Assembly: GCF_009720825.1 (NCBI RefSeq)
Contig: NZ_WNKY01000013.1
Coordinates: forward strand, 1-64,000
DNA from: Duganella radicis
GTDB lineage: Bacteria > Pseudomonadota > Gammaproteobacteria > Burkholderiales > Burkholderiaceae_D
Direction of reading: 5' to 3'
Length of the DNA: 64,000 nucleotides
Part shown: positions 41,064 through 49,290 of the stretch, one piece after another
How the letters are laid out: every line of letters starts with the position of its first letter
How positions within the stretch are numbered: the first letter of the stretch is position 1
Position numbers and translations under genes: made by a program
The notes under the pieces: generated by a model
What the model was told of the DNA's origin: nothing
The model's input: only the letters and a program-made list of their open reading frames with translations
Databases searched by the model: none

Positions 41064-41178
41064 GCGCGCCCCGGCGCTTCCGCCGACAGGGCCCGCTGAC
41101 CGCCCGGCGTAGGCTGGGCACCTGCGCGAACGCGCGCAAGGCCCGCCGGACCAAGCGGCGCGGGTGTGGCGGCTGCGG

Positions 41179-42063
41179 TCATGCCAGTTCCAGCGTGGCG
41201 ATCAGTTTGGCGAGTTCGTCACGGTCGACGCCGGTCAGGGATTGCAGTGGCGCGGGCAGGCAGGGGCCCGACACCAGGCCGAGGATTTCCAGCGCTGTGG
41301 CGGTGACGCGCAGGCTGCCGCCATGCCGCGCAATCAAATCCCAGTAGGGCCGCAGACGCTCGGACAGGCGCGTCGCTTCCTCCTTGCTGGCGGCGCGCGC
41401 GATGGCCAGCGTGGTTTCAGGGAACAGGCCGCCAAGCACGGAGTACCACGCCTCGCAGCCCGCGTTCATGCCGGCCGCGCCGAACCAGTCGCCGCTGACG
41501 CCGATGGTGACGCTGGCCGGTATCAAAGCGCGCAGGCGGGCCACGCGTTCGGTGGCCGCCGCCGCTTCGGCCGGCACGCCGGGAATCTTGATTGAAGCCA
41601 CGTTCGGCAATTGCGCAATCCGGCCATGCAGTTCGTCGCTGAAAGTAAACCGCGTGGTGCCCGGATTGTCGTACACGCACAGCGGAATCGACAGGTTGCG
41701 CGTCACCGCGTCGTACAAGCCGTACACCTCATCAGAAGTCAACGCGTGATACGACACCGGCGCCAGCAGGACCGCGCTGGCCCCGGCCTTTTGCGCATCT
41801 TCCGCCAGCTCCAGCACGTCGCGCATGCGCAGCGCGCCGATGCCGATCATCACCGGGACGCCGTCCGCATGCGCCACCGCCAGCTGCGCCGCGCGCGCCC
41901 GCTCGGCGCGGCTCAGGTAGGGATAGCAGCCGGTCGACCCCAGCGCGCCGATGGAATCCACGCCGGCCGCCGCCAGCCGCCGCACCAGCCGGCCATAAGC
42001 CGCTTCGTCGATGCTGTCCTGCTTGAGGGGAGTGATGGGAAATGCGCTGAGACCGGAAAACAT
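41179..42063 (-). CDS. Dihydrodipicolinate synthase/N-acetylneuraminate lyase family protein
   Basis: The 294-residue TIM-barrel aldolase shows GALGSTGCYPYLSRAERA in place of the DapA GTTGE loop, PVMIGIGALRMRDVLELAEDA, the Tyr in PVSYHALTSDEVYGLYDAV, and the Schiff-base Lys in VASIKIPGVPAEA. It condenses or cleaves pyruvate-type adducts. The altered GTTGE loop argues against true lysine-pathway DapA. AGGAGT precedes the ATG. It is divergent from the MocR-type regulator (59 bases), which probably controls it and the MFS gene. Confidence 0.86.
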   Translation of the reverse strand: MFSGLSAFPITPLKQDSIDEAAYGRLVRRLAAAGVDSIGALGSTGCYPYLSRAERARAAQLAVAHADGVPVMIGIGALRMRDVLELAEDAQKAGASAVLLAPVSYHALTSDEVYGLYDAVTRNLSIPLCVYDNPGTTRFTFSDELHGRIAQLPNVASIKIPGVPAEAAAATERVARLRALIPASVTIGVSGDWFGAAGMNAGCEAWYSVLGGLFPETTLAIARAASKEEATRLSERLRPYWDLIARHGGSLRVTATALEILGLVSGPCLPAPLQSLTGVDRDELAKLIATLELA

Positions 42064-42110
42064 GGGCTAACTCCTGTGGATGGTAGAATGTCTGGTACAT
42101 AATAACACTA

Positions 42111-42122
42111 TGTCCTAGGACA
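42111..42122. promoter_or_regulatory. 12-bp palindrome abutting the MocR start codon
   Basis: TGTCCTAGGACA is a perfect palindrome ending at the base before the regulator's ATG. On the minus strand TTGTCC overlaps it as a possible -35 for the DapA-like gene, with TATGTA 16 bases on. It is a candidate autoregulatory operator in the 59-base divergent spacer. Confidence 0.5.
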
Positions 42123-43427
42123 ATGTCAAACATTACCGGAACCACCGCCATTGAAATTGCCGACTGCATCCGCGCCCTGGTGCAAAACGGCCACTACCAA
42201 CCCGGCGACGCGCTGCCGCCCGTGCGGGAACTGGCGGAAACGCTGGGCGTCAACCGCAACACCGTGGCCGCCGCCTACCAGCGCCTGACCAAGGCCGGGC
42301 TGACGCTGGCACAGGGGCGGCACGGCACCACCATCGCCACGCCGCCGCGCGCCGGCGAGCAGGAGGGCCTGAGCGGCGACACGCCGCTGATCGATCTCGC
42401 CCATGGCAATCCCAACCCCGACTGGCTGCCCGACGCCGGCCCGCTGCTGGCCGGCCGTCCGCTCAAGTCGGGCCTGTACGGCGAGGACACCATCCTGCCC
42501 GAGCTGCGCGCCCTCGGCCTGCGCTGGTTTGCCGGCGATTGCCCGCCAGGCTGGGAACTGGAGCTGACCAACGGCGCGGTCGACACCATCGAACGGCTGG
42601 CCACCGCCCAGCTGGTGGCGGGCGACAAGGTGGCGGTGGAAGATCCTTGCTTCCTCGGCTCGATCAACGCGCTGCGCCTGAGCGGCATGCAGACCGTCGG
42701 CGTGCCGCTGGACGACGAAGGCATGCAGCCGCAAGCCCTGCAACGCGCGCTGGAGCAGGGCGCGCGCGCGGTGCTGATGACGCCGCGCGCCAACAACCCG
42801 ACCGGTTGCAGCCTGTCGCAACGCCGCGCCGAAGAGCTCAAGCGCGTGCTGGCCCGGCATCCGAACGTCCTGATCATCATCGACGACCATTTCGCCCTGC
42901 TGGCCGATACGCCCTACCATTCGGTGGTCCCGGCCGCCGCCGCGTGCTGGGCGCTGCTGCGTTCCGTATCGAAGGGACTGGGACCGGACATGCGGCTGGC
43001 CTTCGTGGCCTGCGATGCGGACACCGCCAGCCGCCTGCGCACCCGCCTGGCGCCGGGCATGGGCTGGGTCAGCCGCCTGCTGCAAACGGTGGTGGCGGCC
43101 TGCCTTGGTTCGGCCGAGGTACGCGGGCAGATCGAGGCCGCGCGCGCCGGCTATGCCGCGCGCCGCGCCGAGTTGCGGGCCGAGCTGGCGGCGCAGGGCA
43201 TCGCGCTGCCGCCGCCCGCCGATGGCCTCAACCTGTGGATACCGCTCGACCGCGACGCCAGGGACGTGGCCTACGCGCTGGCCAAAAAGGGCTGGCTGGT
43301 GCGGCTGGGCAGCGCCTACGATGTGCAGGGGCGCTCGCAGGCGATCCGCATCACGGTCTCCAATCTGCGCGATGGACAGGCGCGCCAGTTTGCGCAGGAC
43401 TTGCAATCGGTACTGCGTTCCGATTGA
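42123..43427 (+). CDS. MocR-type GntR regulator with aminotransferase domain
   Basis: The 434-residue protein has a GntR winged helix (PGDALPPVRELAETLGVNRNTVAAAYQRL, about 25-70). A fold-type I aminotransferase domain follows, with the PLP-binding Lys in SVSKGLGPDMRLAF. MocR regulators respond to PLP and amino compounds. No Shine-Dalgarno site is present at normal spacing and the predicted transcript leader is very short. It is divergent from the DapA-like/MFS pair, its likely targets. Similarity to PtsJ is possible but I cannot decide it. Confidence 0.9.
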   Translation: MSNITGTTAIEIADCIRALVQNGHYQPGDALPPVRELAETLGVNRNTVAAAYQRLTKAGLTLAQGRHGTTIATPPRAGEQEGLSGDTPLIDLAHGNPNPDWLPDAGPLLAGRPLKSGLYGEDTILPELRALGLRWFAGDCPPGWELELTNGAVDTIERLATAQLVAGDKVAVEDPCFLGSINALRLSGMQTVGVPLDDEGMQPQALQRALEQGARAVLMTPRANNPTGCSLSQRRAEELKRVLARHPNVLIIIDDHFALLADTPYHSVVPAAAACWALLRSVSKGLGPDMRLAFVACDADTASRLRTRLAPGMGWVSRLLQTVVAACLGSAEVRGQIEAARAGYAARRAELRAELAAQGIALPPPADGLNLWIPLDRDARDVAYALAKKGWLVRLGSAYDVQGRSQAIRITVSNLRDGQARQFAQDLQSVLRSD

Positions 43428-43480
43428 ATCCTCCGGGAGGCTGTGGTTTAATCAAAAGATCGTTGACCTTTTCGATTGCC

Positions 43481-44050
43481 ATGTCCAGCCTCCCAGATAC
43501 TCAGCAAGACCAACCTGCATATCGCGTCGAACGCTCTTCGGTGCACGGCAATGGCGTGTTCGCGCAGCGCGACATCGCGCCCGGCGAACGCATCATCGAA
43601 TATGCCGGCCGCGAAATCACCTGGGACGAGGCGCAGATCCGCGCCGAGGTTCAGGGTGGCCCGCACAACCATACCTTCTTCTTCAGCCTGGCCAACGGCA
43701 ATGTGATCGATGGCGGCGACCATGGCAACGAGGCGCGCTTCATCAACCACTCCTGCGAACCGAACTGCGAAGCCATCGAGGAGGAGGACAGCCGCATCTT
43801 CATCTACGCCCTGCACGACATCAAACAGGACGAGGAGCTCAGCTATTCGTATCCGCTGATCTACGAGGGCCGCCACACGCCGGCCATCAAGAAGGCCTTT
43901 GCCTGCCGCTGCGGCGCGCTCAACTGCACCGGCACCATGCTGGCGCCCAAGCCGCGCAAGCGCAAGGCTAAGCCGGAAGCGGCATTGTTCGCAGATGCCG
44001 TCCCTGCTTTAGCAGCTGTTCAAAATCCGCCGCCGGCAGCGCCGGGCTGA
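43481..44050 (+). CDS. SET-domain protein-lysine methyltransferase
   Basis: The 189-residue protein has a compact SET domain: SSVHGNGVFAQRDIAPGERI, IEYAGREITW, the AdoMet/active-site pair GNEARFINHSCEPNCEA and QDEELSYSYPL. The post-SET Cys cluster CRCGALNCTGTM binds zinc in eukaryotic enzymes. Substrates of bacterial SET proteins are mostly unknown; ribosomal or DNA-binding proteins are candidates. An Ala/Pro/Lys tail follows. The start has no clear ribosome site. Its last 83 bases overlap the end of the convergent GGDEF-EAL gene. Confidence 0.92.
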   Translation: MSSLPDTQQDQPAYRVERSSVHGNGVFAQRDIAPGERIIEYAGREITWDEAQIRAEVQGGPHNHTFFFSLANGNVIDGGDHGNEARFINHSCEPNCEAIEEEDSRIFIYALHDIKQDEELSYSYPLIYEGRHTPAIKKAFACRCGALNCTGTMLAPKPRKRKAKPEAALFADAVPALAAVQNPPPAAPG

Positions 44051-46814
44051 AGTAGTAGCCCTGGATTTCGTCGCAACCGTTGCGGCGCAGGTAGTCGACC
44101 TGGCTTTCGGTCTCCACGCCCTCGGCAATCACGCGCAGCTTGAGGTTGTGCGCCAGCGCGATGATGGACACCACGATGGCCGCCTCGTCGTCTTCCTTGA
44201 TGTCGCTGACGAAGGAACGGTCGATTTTCAGCACATCGATCGGGAAGTGCCGCAAATACGAGAAGCTGGAATAGCCGGTGCCGAAATCGTCTATCGATAG
44301 CGCCAGCCCCAGCGCCTTCAGCCTGTGCAGCAGCTCCACCGCCTGCGTCACGTCGTGCATGAACAGGCCCTCGGTCAGTTCGATGTCGAGGCAGGCCGGC
44401 GGCAGGCCGGTGTCCTGCAACACCTGGGCGATGGAACCCGGCAGCTGTGGCTCGCTGAACTGGCGCGGCGACAGGTTGACGGCGATGCGCAACTGGCCGT
44501 GGCCCTGGTCCATCCAGCTGCGCGCCTGCGCGCAGGCCGTTTGCAGCACCCACGCGCCGATCTCGACAATCAGCCCGGTCTCCTCGGCCAGACCGATGAA
44601 GCGGTGCGGCGCCACCATCCCCAGTTCCGGATGCTGCCAGCGCAGCAGCGCCTCCATGCCGACCACGCGGCCGCTCTGCAAATCCACCTGCGGCTGGTAG
44701 TGCAGCACGAATTCCCGCCGTTCCAGCGCCTTGCGCAGCGCGCCCTCGATGCGCAGCCGCTCGCGCGCCTCCTCGTTCATGGCCGGTTCGTAAAACTGGG
44801 TGTTGTTGCGGCCCAGTTTCTTGGCGCGGTACATGGCGATGTCGGCGTGCTCGATCAGGCGCTGGGCCGAGGTGCCGTCGGCGCCGTACACCGCCACGCC
44901 GATCGAGCAGGTGACAAAGAATTCCTTGCCCTCCAGCATGGCCGGCTGGGTCACGGCGCGCATGATGCGCTGGGCGATGTCGTGCGAGGCTTCTTCCGGA
45001 TACTCGCGCAGGATGGCGACAAACTCGTCGCCCGACAACCGCGCCACGGTGTCGCTTTCGCGCACACTGTCTTGCAGGCGCTGGGCCACGGTTTTCAACA
45101 GCTGGTCGCCGGCCTTGTGGCCGAGGCTGTCGTTGACGAACTTGAAGCGGTCGAGGTCGATCAACATCACCCACAACGGCCTGCCGCTGCGGTTGGCGAA
45201 GGCCACGGCCTGCGCCAACCGGTCTTGCAGCAACACGCGGTTGGGCAGGCCGGTCAGCACGTCATGGTGGGCGATGTGCTGGATGCGCTGCTCGGCCAGC
45301 TTGCGTTCGGTGATTTCGGCGCCGGTGCCGCGATAGCCGCGGAACTTGCCCTCGCGGTCGAACAGCGGCTCGCCACTGATGCTGAACCAGTGGGTCTGGC
45401 CGTCGAAGCCGGGCAACGCATATTCCAGGTTGGAGAAGGGCAGGTGCGCTTCCAGGGTGGCGCGGTGGTCGCGGCCCCAGCGGTTGTTCCACTGTTCCGG
45501 CTGCAAATCCCAGCGGGTCTTGCCGATGAAGGCCTTGGGATCCTGCTTGCCCTTGTCGAAGAAGCCGCCGGTGATGTTGGTGAAGCGGAATTGCTGGTCC
45601 TGCTCCCAGTACCAGTCCGATGACAGCGCCAGCAGGCGGCGGAAGCGGTGCTCGCTTTCCTGCAGCGCTTCCTCGGTGCGCTTGCGGGCGGCCACGTCCT
45701 CGGCCAGCTTGTCATTGCTGGCCTTGAGCGCCAGCGTGCGCTCGTCGACCAGGCGCTGCACGCGGTAGGAGCGGCGCGCCAGCGAGTTGACGAAGGCCGC
45801 CGTCAGCAGCGAGAACAGCAGGCCGCCGATCAGGGTCGACAGCGAACCGAGGTGATACGGCAGGAAGGGGCGCGGCAACGGCGTCACCTGCACATGCCAG
45901 GACTTGCCGGCGGCGGCGAAGGTGCGCACGTACGGCTCGCGGTAGTCGAAGGCCAGCCAGCGTTGCAGCGGGCGCGGCGCCGGCGGTTCGGCGGCCGGCA
46001 TGCCGCGGCTGTAGATCAGGTGGGCGGGGCGGATATCGTCGCCGATGTAGACTTGCAGCATCAGCTCGCGGTCGTCCAGCAGGTCGGCCGCCAGCAGGAT
46101 TTTCTGGATCAGGTCGGCCGAGCGGATGACCGCGCTGGTGTTGCCGATCCACGCCGCGCGCCGCTGCGCCGCCGTGCCCAGCTCGGCGCCATCGCGGTAC
46201 ACCGGGATCATCATCACAAAGCCCTTCTGCACGCCGCGTTCCTGCTCCAGGCGCAGCAACTCGGTGGTGCGCGGCTGGCCGCTGTCGACCGCCTCGGCGA
46301 TCACCCGCGCCATGCCGGGCAGCGAGGCCACGTCCAGCCCGAAGGCCGGCTCGTTGCCTTCCAGCGGCTCCAGGTAATCGACGATGATGTGCTGGGGACG
46401 CGGGCTGAGCGGCTGGCGGTTGGCGTCATGCAGCAGGTATTCGGGCAACTGCCTGCGCACCTCGGCCTCGTGGCGGCGGGCGGCGGCGTGGTCCATCACG
46501 CGGTGGAAATTGAAAGCTTGCACAAATGGATAACGTTGCAGCAGCGGCCGGGTGAAGCTGGCGAACTGCTCGCGGTCGACCACGCCAACCGACTTGAACA
46601 GCGTATTCAGGATGGTCACTAGCTCCAGCGTATCCTCCATGCCGCGCCGGATGGCGGCGGCGCGCATGTGGCCGCGTTGCTGGAAACTCAGCTCCATCTT
46701 GCTGTATTCCAGCGCGCTCACCGCCGCGAACAGCAGGCCGGTGACGGCGCAGCCGGTCAGCAGCGTCAGAATGGCCGCCAGCGAAATCCTGGATGACTTC
46801 CGGGTGGACGACAT
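43968..46814 (-). CDS. CHASE-PAS-GGDEF-EAL c-di-GMP protein
   Basis: The 948-residue inner-membrane protein has helix 1 (about 11-35) and a periplasmic CHASE domain (about 45-310, with FNFHRVMDHAAARRHEAEV). Helix 2 (about 325-345) is followed by a PAS domain (about 385-510). GGDEF has the variant loop RLSGDEFVA near residue 593. EAL is intact (EALLRW near 720, SIDDFGTGYSSFSYLRHFP, RVIAEGVETESQ). The EAL residues suggest c-di-GMP hydrolysis; SGDEF can still be active in some enzymes. Its 3' end overlaps the SET gene by 83 bases, tail to tail. Confidence 0.93.
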   Translation of the reverse strand: MSSTRKSSRISLAAILTLLTGCAVTGLLFAAVSALEYSKMELSFQQRGHMRAAAIRRGMEDTLELVTILNTLFKSVGVVDREQFASFTRPLLQRYPFVQAFNFHRVMDHAAARRHEAEVRRQLPEYLLHDANRQPLSPRPQHIIVDYLEPLEGNEPAFGLDVASLPGMARVIAEAVDSGQPRTTELLRLEQERGVQKGFVMMIPVYRDGAELGTAAQRRAAWIGNTSAVIRSADLIQKILLAADLLDDRELMLQVYIGDDIRPAHLIYSRGMPAAEPPAPRPLQRWLAFDYREPYVRTFAAAGKSWHVQVTPLPRPFLPYHLGSLSTLIGGLLFSLLTAAFVNSLARRSYRVQRLVDERTLALKASNDKLAEDVAARKRTEEALQESEHRFRRLLALSSDWYWEQDQQFRFTNITGGFFDKGKQDPKAFIGKTRWDLQPEQWNNRWGRDHRATLEAHLPFSNLEYALPGFDGQTHWFSISGEPLFDREGKFRGYRGTGAEITERKLAEQRIQHIAHHDVLTGLPNRVLLQDRLAQAVAFANRSGRPLWVMLIDLDRFKFVNDSLGHKAGDQLLKTVAQRLQDSVRESDTVARLSGDEFVAILREYPEEASHDIAQRIMRAVTQPAMLEGKEFFVTCSIGVAVYGADGTSAQRLIEHADIAMYRAKKLGRNNTQFYEPAMNEEARERLRIEGALRKALERREFVLHYQPQVDLQSGRVVGMEALLRWQHPELGMVAPHRFIGLAEETGLIVEIGAWVLQTACAQARSWMDQGHGQLRIAVNLSPRQFSEPQLPGSIAQVLQDTGLPPACLDIELTEGLFMHDVTQAVELLHRLKALGLALSIDDFGTGYSSFSYLRHFPIDVLKIDRSFVSDIKEDDEAAIVVSIIALAHNLKLRVIAEGVETESQVDYLRRNGCDEIQGYYFSPALPAADFEQLLKQGRHLRTMPLPA

Positions 46815-46942
46815 GACGCGCTTTCCGAGTGGAAGAATGGCATGGCGCGGGCGGGGACAGGGGCCGCAGACTGGCTTCTAGTGTGTCACAAAACATGCCT
46901 TGGCGACAGAGATCGTGCTAAATAACCACGTTCGGAAGCGGC

Positions 46943-47755
46943 TTACAGCCAGCGCATTTTCAGCACGATCCAGTGGGCCAGCAGCCGGTTCAGCAGGGGC
47001 AGGGCCAGGCCGTGGGTGCGGGCGATTTTTTGCTGCATGGCCAGCGCCGGCGAGGCGCCGCCGCCTTTCACCGCGAACAGGATGCGGTTGTTGCCGGCGA
47101 TGCCGCGGAACCAGCAGATGCGGCCCTGGAAGGTCTGGCGCAGGCGGCGCAGCATGGCGCCGTAGTTGGGATCATAGCTGAAGATGTTGGTCACCATCAC
47201 CCCGCCCGGGCGCAGCGCGCGCCGGCAGTCGGCATAGAAGACGGCGCTGCCCAGCGCCGGCGGCAGGCCGTCGGCGTCGAAGCCGTCCACCAGCAGCACA
47301 TCGGCGCTGTTGTCCAGCTTGCGCATGTACTCGACGGCGTCGGCCTGGATCACGCGGAAGCGGGCGTTGTCGCGCGGGATGGCGAATTGCTCGCGCAGGG
47401 CGATCACCTCCGGATTCAGCTCCAGCACGGTGATACGGCACTGCGGCAAATAGCGGTAGCAAAACTTGGCCAGCGAGCCGCCGCCCAGCCCGACCATGAC
47501 GATGTGCTCGGGCTGTGGGTGAAACAGCACAAAACACATCATGGCGCGCGCATAGCTGAGCACCAGATCGTCCGGGCGCGACAGGCGCATCTCGCTTTGC
47601 ACCATGCCTGGCTGGAACTCCAGCAGGCGCTTGTTGCCTTGGGTCCGGACTTGCGGGCGGTGTAGGGGTGGCGTCAAGTTTTGTTGTATTGTGGATTTAC
47701 CTAGGGAATCATAGTAGCATGGCGTTAGCACCGGCCAGCCCCTCCGGCGGCCCAC
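46943..47755 (-). CDS. Spermidine synthase-like methyltransferase-fold protein
   Basis: The protein has up to 270 residues and the polyamine aminopropyltransferase fold: HIVMVGLGGGSLAKFCYRYLP, the acidic ITVLELNPEVIALRE and DNSADVLLVDGFDADGLP. The usual spermidine synthase catalytic and substrate motifs are only partly kept, so it may act on another substrate. The start is uncertain: the ATG at 47755 overlaps the spacer of the divergent gene, and a GTG at 47731 is an alternative. It converges with no partner; the CHASE gene upstream is on the same strand. Confidence 0.78.
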   Translation of the reverse strand: MGRRRGWPVLTPCYYDSLGKSTIQQNLTPPLHRPQVRTQGNKRLLEFQPGMVQSEMRLSRPDDLVLSYARAMMCFVLFHPQPEHIVMVGLGGGSLAKFCYRYLPQCRITVLELNPEVIALREQFAIPRDNARFRVIQADAVEYMRKLDNSADVLLVDGFDADGLPPALGSAVFYADCRRALRPGGVMVTNIFSYDPNYGAMLRRLRQTFQGRICWFRGIAGNNRILFAVKGGGASPALAMQQKIARTHGLALPLLNRLLAHWIVLKMRWL

Positions 47756-47770
47756 TTGGAGAGAGATACG

Positions 47771-48046
47771 ATGTTTTTAGACCACCCTACGCTTACCGCC
47801 ACCAACAGCTTCACCGAACCGGACCGCCTGGAGCGCCTGACCCGCGTGTACGGCTACGTGGCGGCGCTGGCTGACCTGGCCGGCAAGCAGACGTTTATCG
47901 AGAAAGTCAGCCAGCTGCACGACCACAAGGGCACGCTGATCGTGTTCTGGCACGACAGCCCGACCGAGGACGAGAAAGCCTTCTTCACCCAAGCCTGGTC
48001 CAGCAAGATGGGCGACGGCAGTACCAATGTGGAACACGAGGTCTGA
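47771..48046 (+). CDS. Small hypothetical cytosolic protein
   Basis: The 91-residue protein starts at an ATG with GGAGAGAG upstream. It is acidic, with FIEKVSQLHDHKGTLIVFWHDSP and EDEKAFFTQAWSSKMGD, and has no signal peptide or membrane segment. I do not recognise the family. It is followed after 14 bases by a cyclase gene on the same strand, which suggests co-transcription, and is divergent from the spermidine-synthase-like gene. Confidence 0.7.
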   Translation: MFLDHPTLTATNSFTEPDRLERLTRVYGYVAALADLAGKQTFIEKVSQLHDHKGTLIVFWHDSPTEDEKAFFTQAWSSKMGDGSTNVEHEV

Positions 48047-48060
48047 TCCCGGCCGCGGTC

Positions 48061-49230
48061 ATGGATATAAAAACCTTGCAGTTGGCGCTGGCGCTGGGCA
48101 ATCTGAGCCTGTGCGCGGCGCTGTTCTTTTTTGGGCTGGAGGCACGCCGTAGCGGCAACCCCGCGCGCGTGCACGCCACCTGGGCCTGGGCCAAGCAATG
48201 CCAGGCGGTGGCCTGGCTGCTGTTGTATTTTCGCGGCGTCCTGCCGGATTTCCTGACCATTCCATTTGCCAACGCCGTGCTGTTCGCCGGCTTTGCGCTC
48301 GATGCGGCCGCCCTGTGGGAGCAGGCCGGCCGCCGCGTGTGGCGCTCGCATCTGCTGCCGGCGCTGGGCGTGGCCATCGGCATGTACGTCGGCGCCTGGC
48401 TGCTGCAAGCGCCGGCCGGCATGCGCATTGCCATCGCCTCAGGGGCGGCGGGCTTGTTCTTCGTGGCCGGCGCGGCCGCGCTGGGACGTGGCTGGAGCGG
48501 CGGCACGCCGCTGCGGCGCTACCTGGTGGTGACCATGCTGGCGCTGAGCGCGGCCGTGGTGCTGCGCGGCCTGTGGTCGCTGTTGCCGGAGGGCGTGAAT
48601 GGCGTCAGCACGCTGGCGGTGCAGGGCGTGGGCGTCGGCGCGCTGTACTTGATGATGTTGAGCAATGCTTTCGGCTATCTGCTGCTGGCGCGCGAGCAGG
48701 CGCAGTCCGAACTGGCGCGGCTGGAAGTGGTCGATCCGCTGACCGATGTGCCGAACCGGCGCGGTTTCTACCAAGCGCTGACGCCGTGGATCGCGCTGGC
48801 GCGCCGCCCCGGCATGCCGACCGCGCTGATCATCCTCAACCTGGACCAGTTCAAGCGCGTCAACGACAGCTACGGCCATCCGGCCGGCGACATGGTGCTC
48901 AAGGCCATGGTCGACGTGTGCAAGAAGCAGCTGCGCGATTCCGACCAGATGGGCCGTTTGGGCGGGGCCGAATTCGCCATCCTGCTGCCGCGCACCTCGC
49001 TGGAAGATGCCAGCATGGTGGCGGAGCGTATCCGCAACGCCGTGGCGGCGTTGCCGGTCAAGGCCGAAAAAGCCATCATCAACATGACGGCCAGCCTGGG
49101 CGTGACCGTGATCCGCGCCGAGGACAGCACCGTCAGCCTGTTCAAGCGCGCCGACGAGGCGCTGCAAGCGGCCAAGCAGGGCGGCCGCAACCGCGTCGTC
49201 GAGTTGAGTCATCAAGCTGTCACAAATTGA
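48061..49230 (+). CDS. Membrane GGDEF protein with GGAEF variant
   Basis: The 389-residue protein has about six or seven membrane helices in residues 1-210, then a coiled link and a GGDEF domain (DPLTDVPNRRGFYQAL, LNLDQFKRVNDSYGHPAGD). The signature loop is GGAEF at residues 301-305, so the third-position Asp/Glu needed for catalysis is Ala. Other residues (DQFKRVND, ASLGVTVIRAED) look normal. It may be an inactive cyclase acting as a GTP or c-di-GMP sensor, or retain weak activity. It follows the small gene at 47771 by 14 bases. Confidence 0.88.
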   Translation: MDIKTLQLALALGNLSLCAALFFFGLEARRSGNPARVHATWAWAKQCQAVAWLLLYFRGVLPDFLTIPFANAVLFAGFALDAAALWEQAGRRVWRSHLLPALGVAIGMYVGAWLLQAPAGMRIAIASGAAGLFFVAGAAALGRGWSGGTPLRRYLVVTMLALSAAVVLRGLWSLLPEGVNGVSTLAVQGVGVGALYLMMLSNAFGYLLLAREQAQSELARLEVVDPLTDVPNRRGFYQALTPWIALARRPGMPTALIILNLDQFKRVNDSYGHPAGDMVLKAMVDVCKKQLRDSDQMGRLGGAEFAILLPRTSLEDASMVAERIRNAVAALPVKAEKAIINMTASLGVTVIRAEDSTVSLFKRADEALQAAKQGGRNRVVELSHQAVTN

Positions 49231-49290
49231 GCTTATCGTGTTTATAATGATATAAATCGTTTAGTTTGATGAGTGTGGAGCCTTCGATAT

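Noticed and set aside
39793..41154. Arg-rich minus-strand frame overlapping the MFS gene in another register
   Set aside because: It has no hydrophobic segments or known motifs, while the overlapping frame gives a 12-helix transporter.
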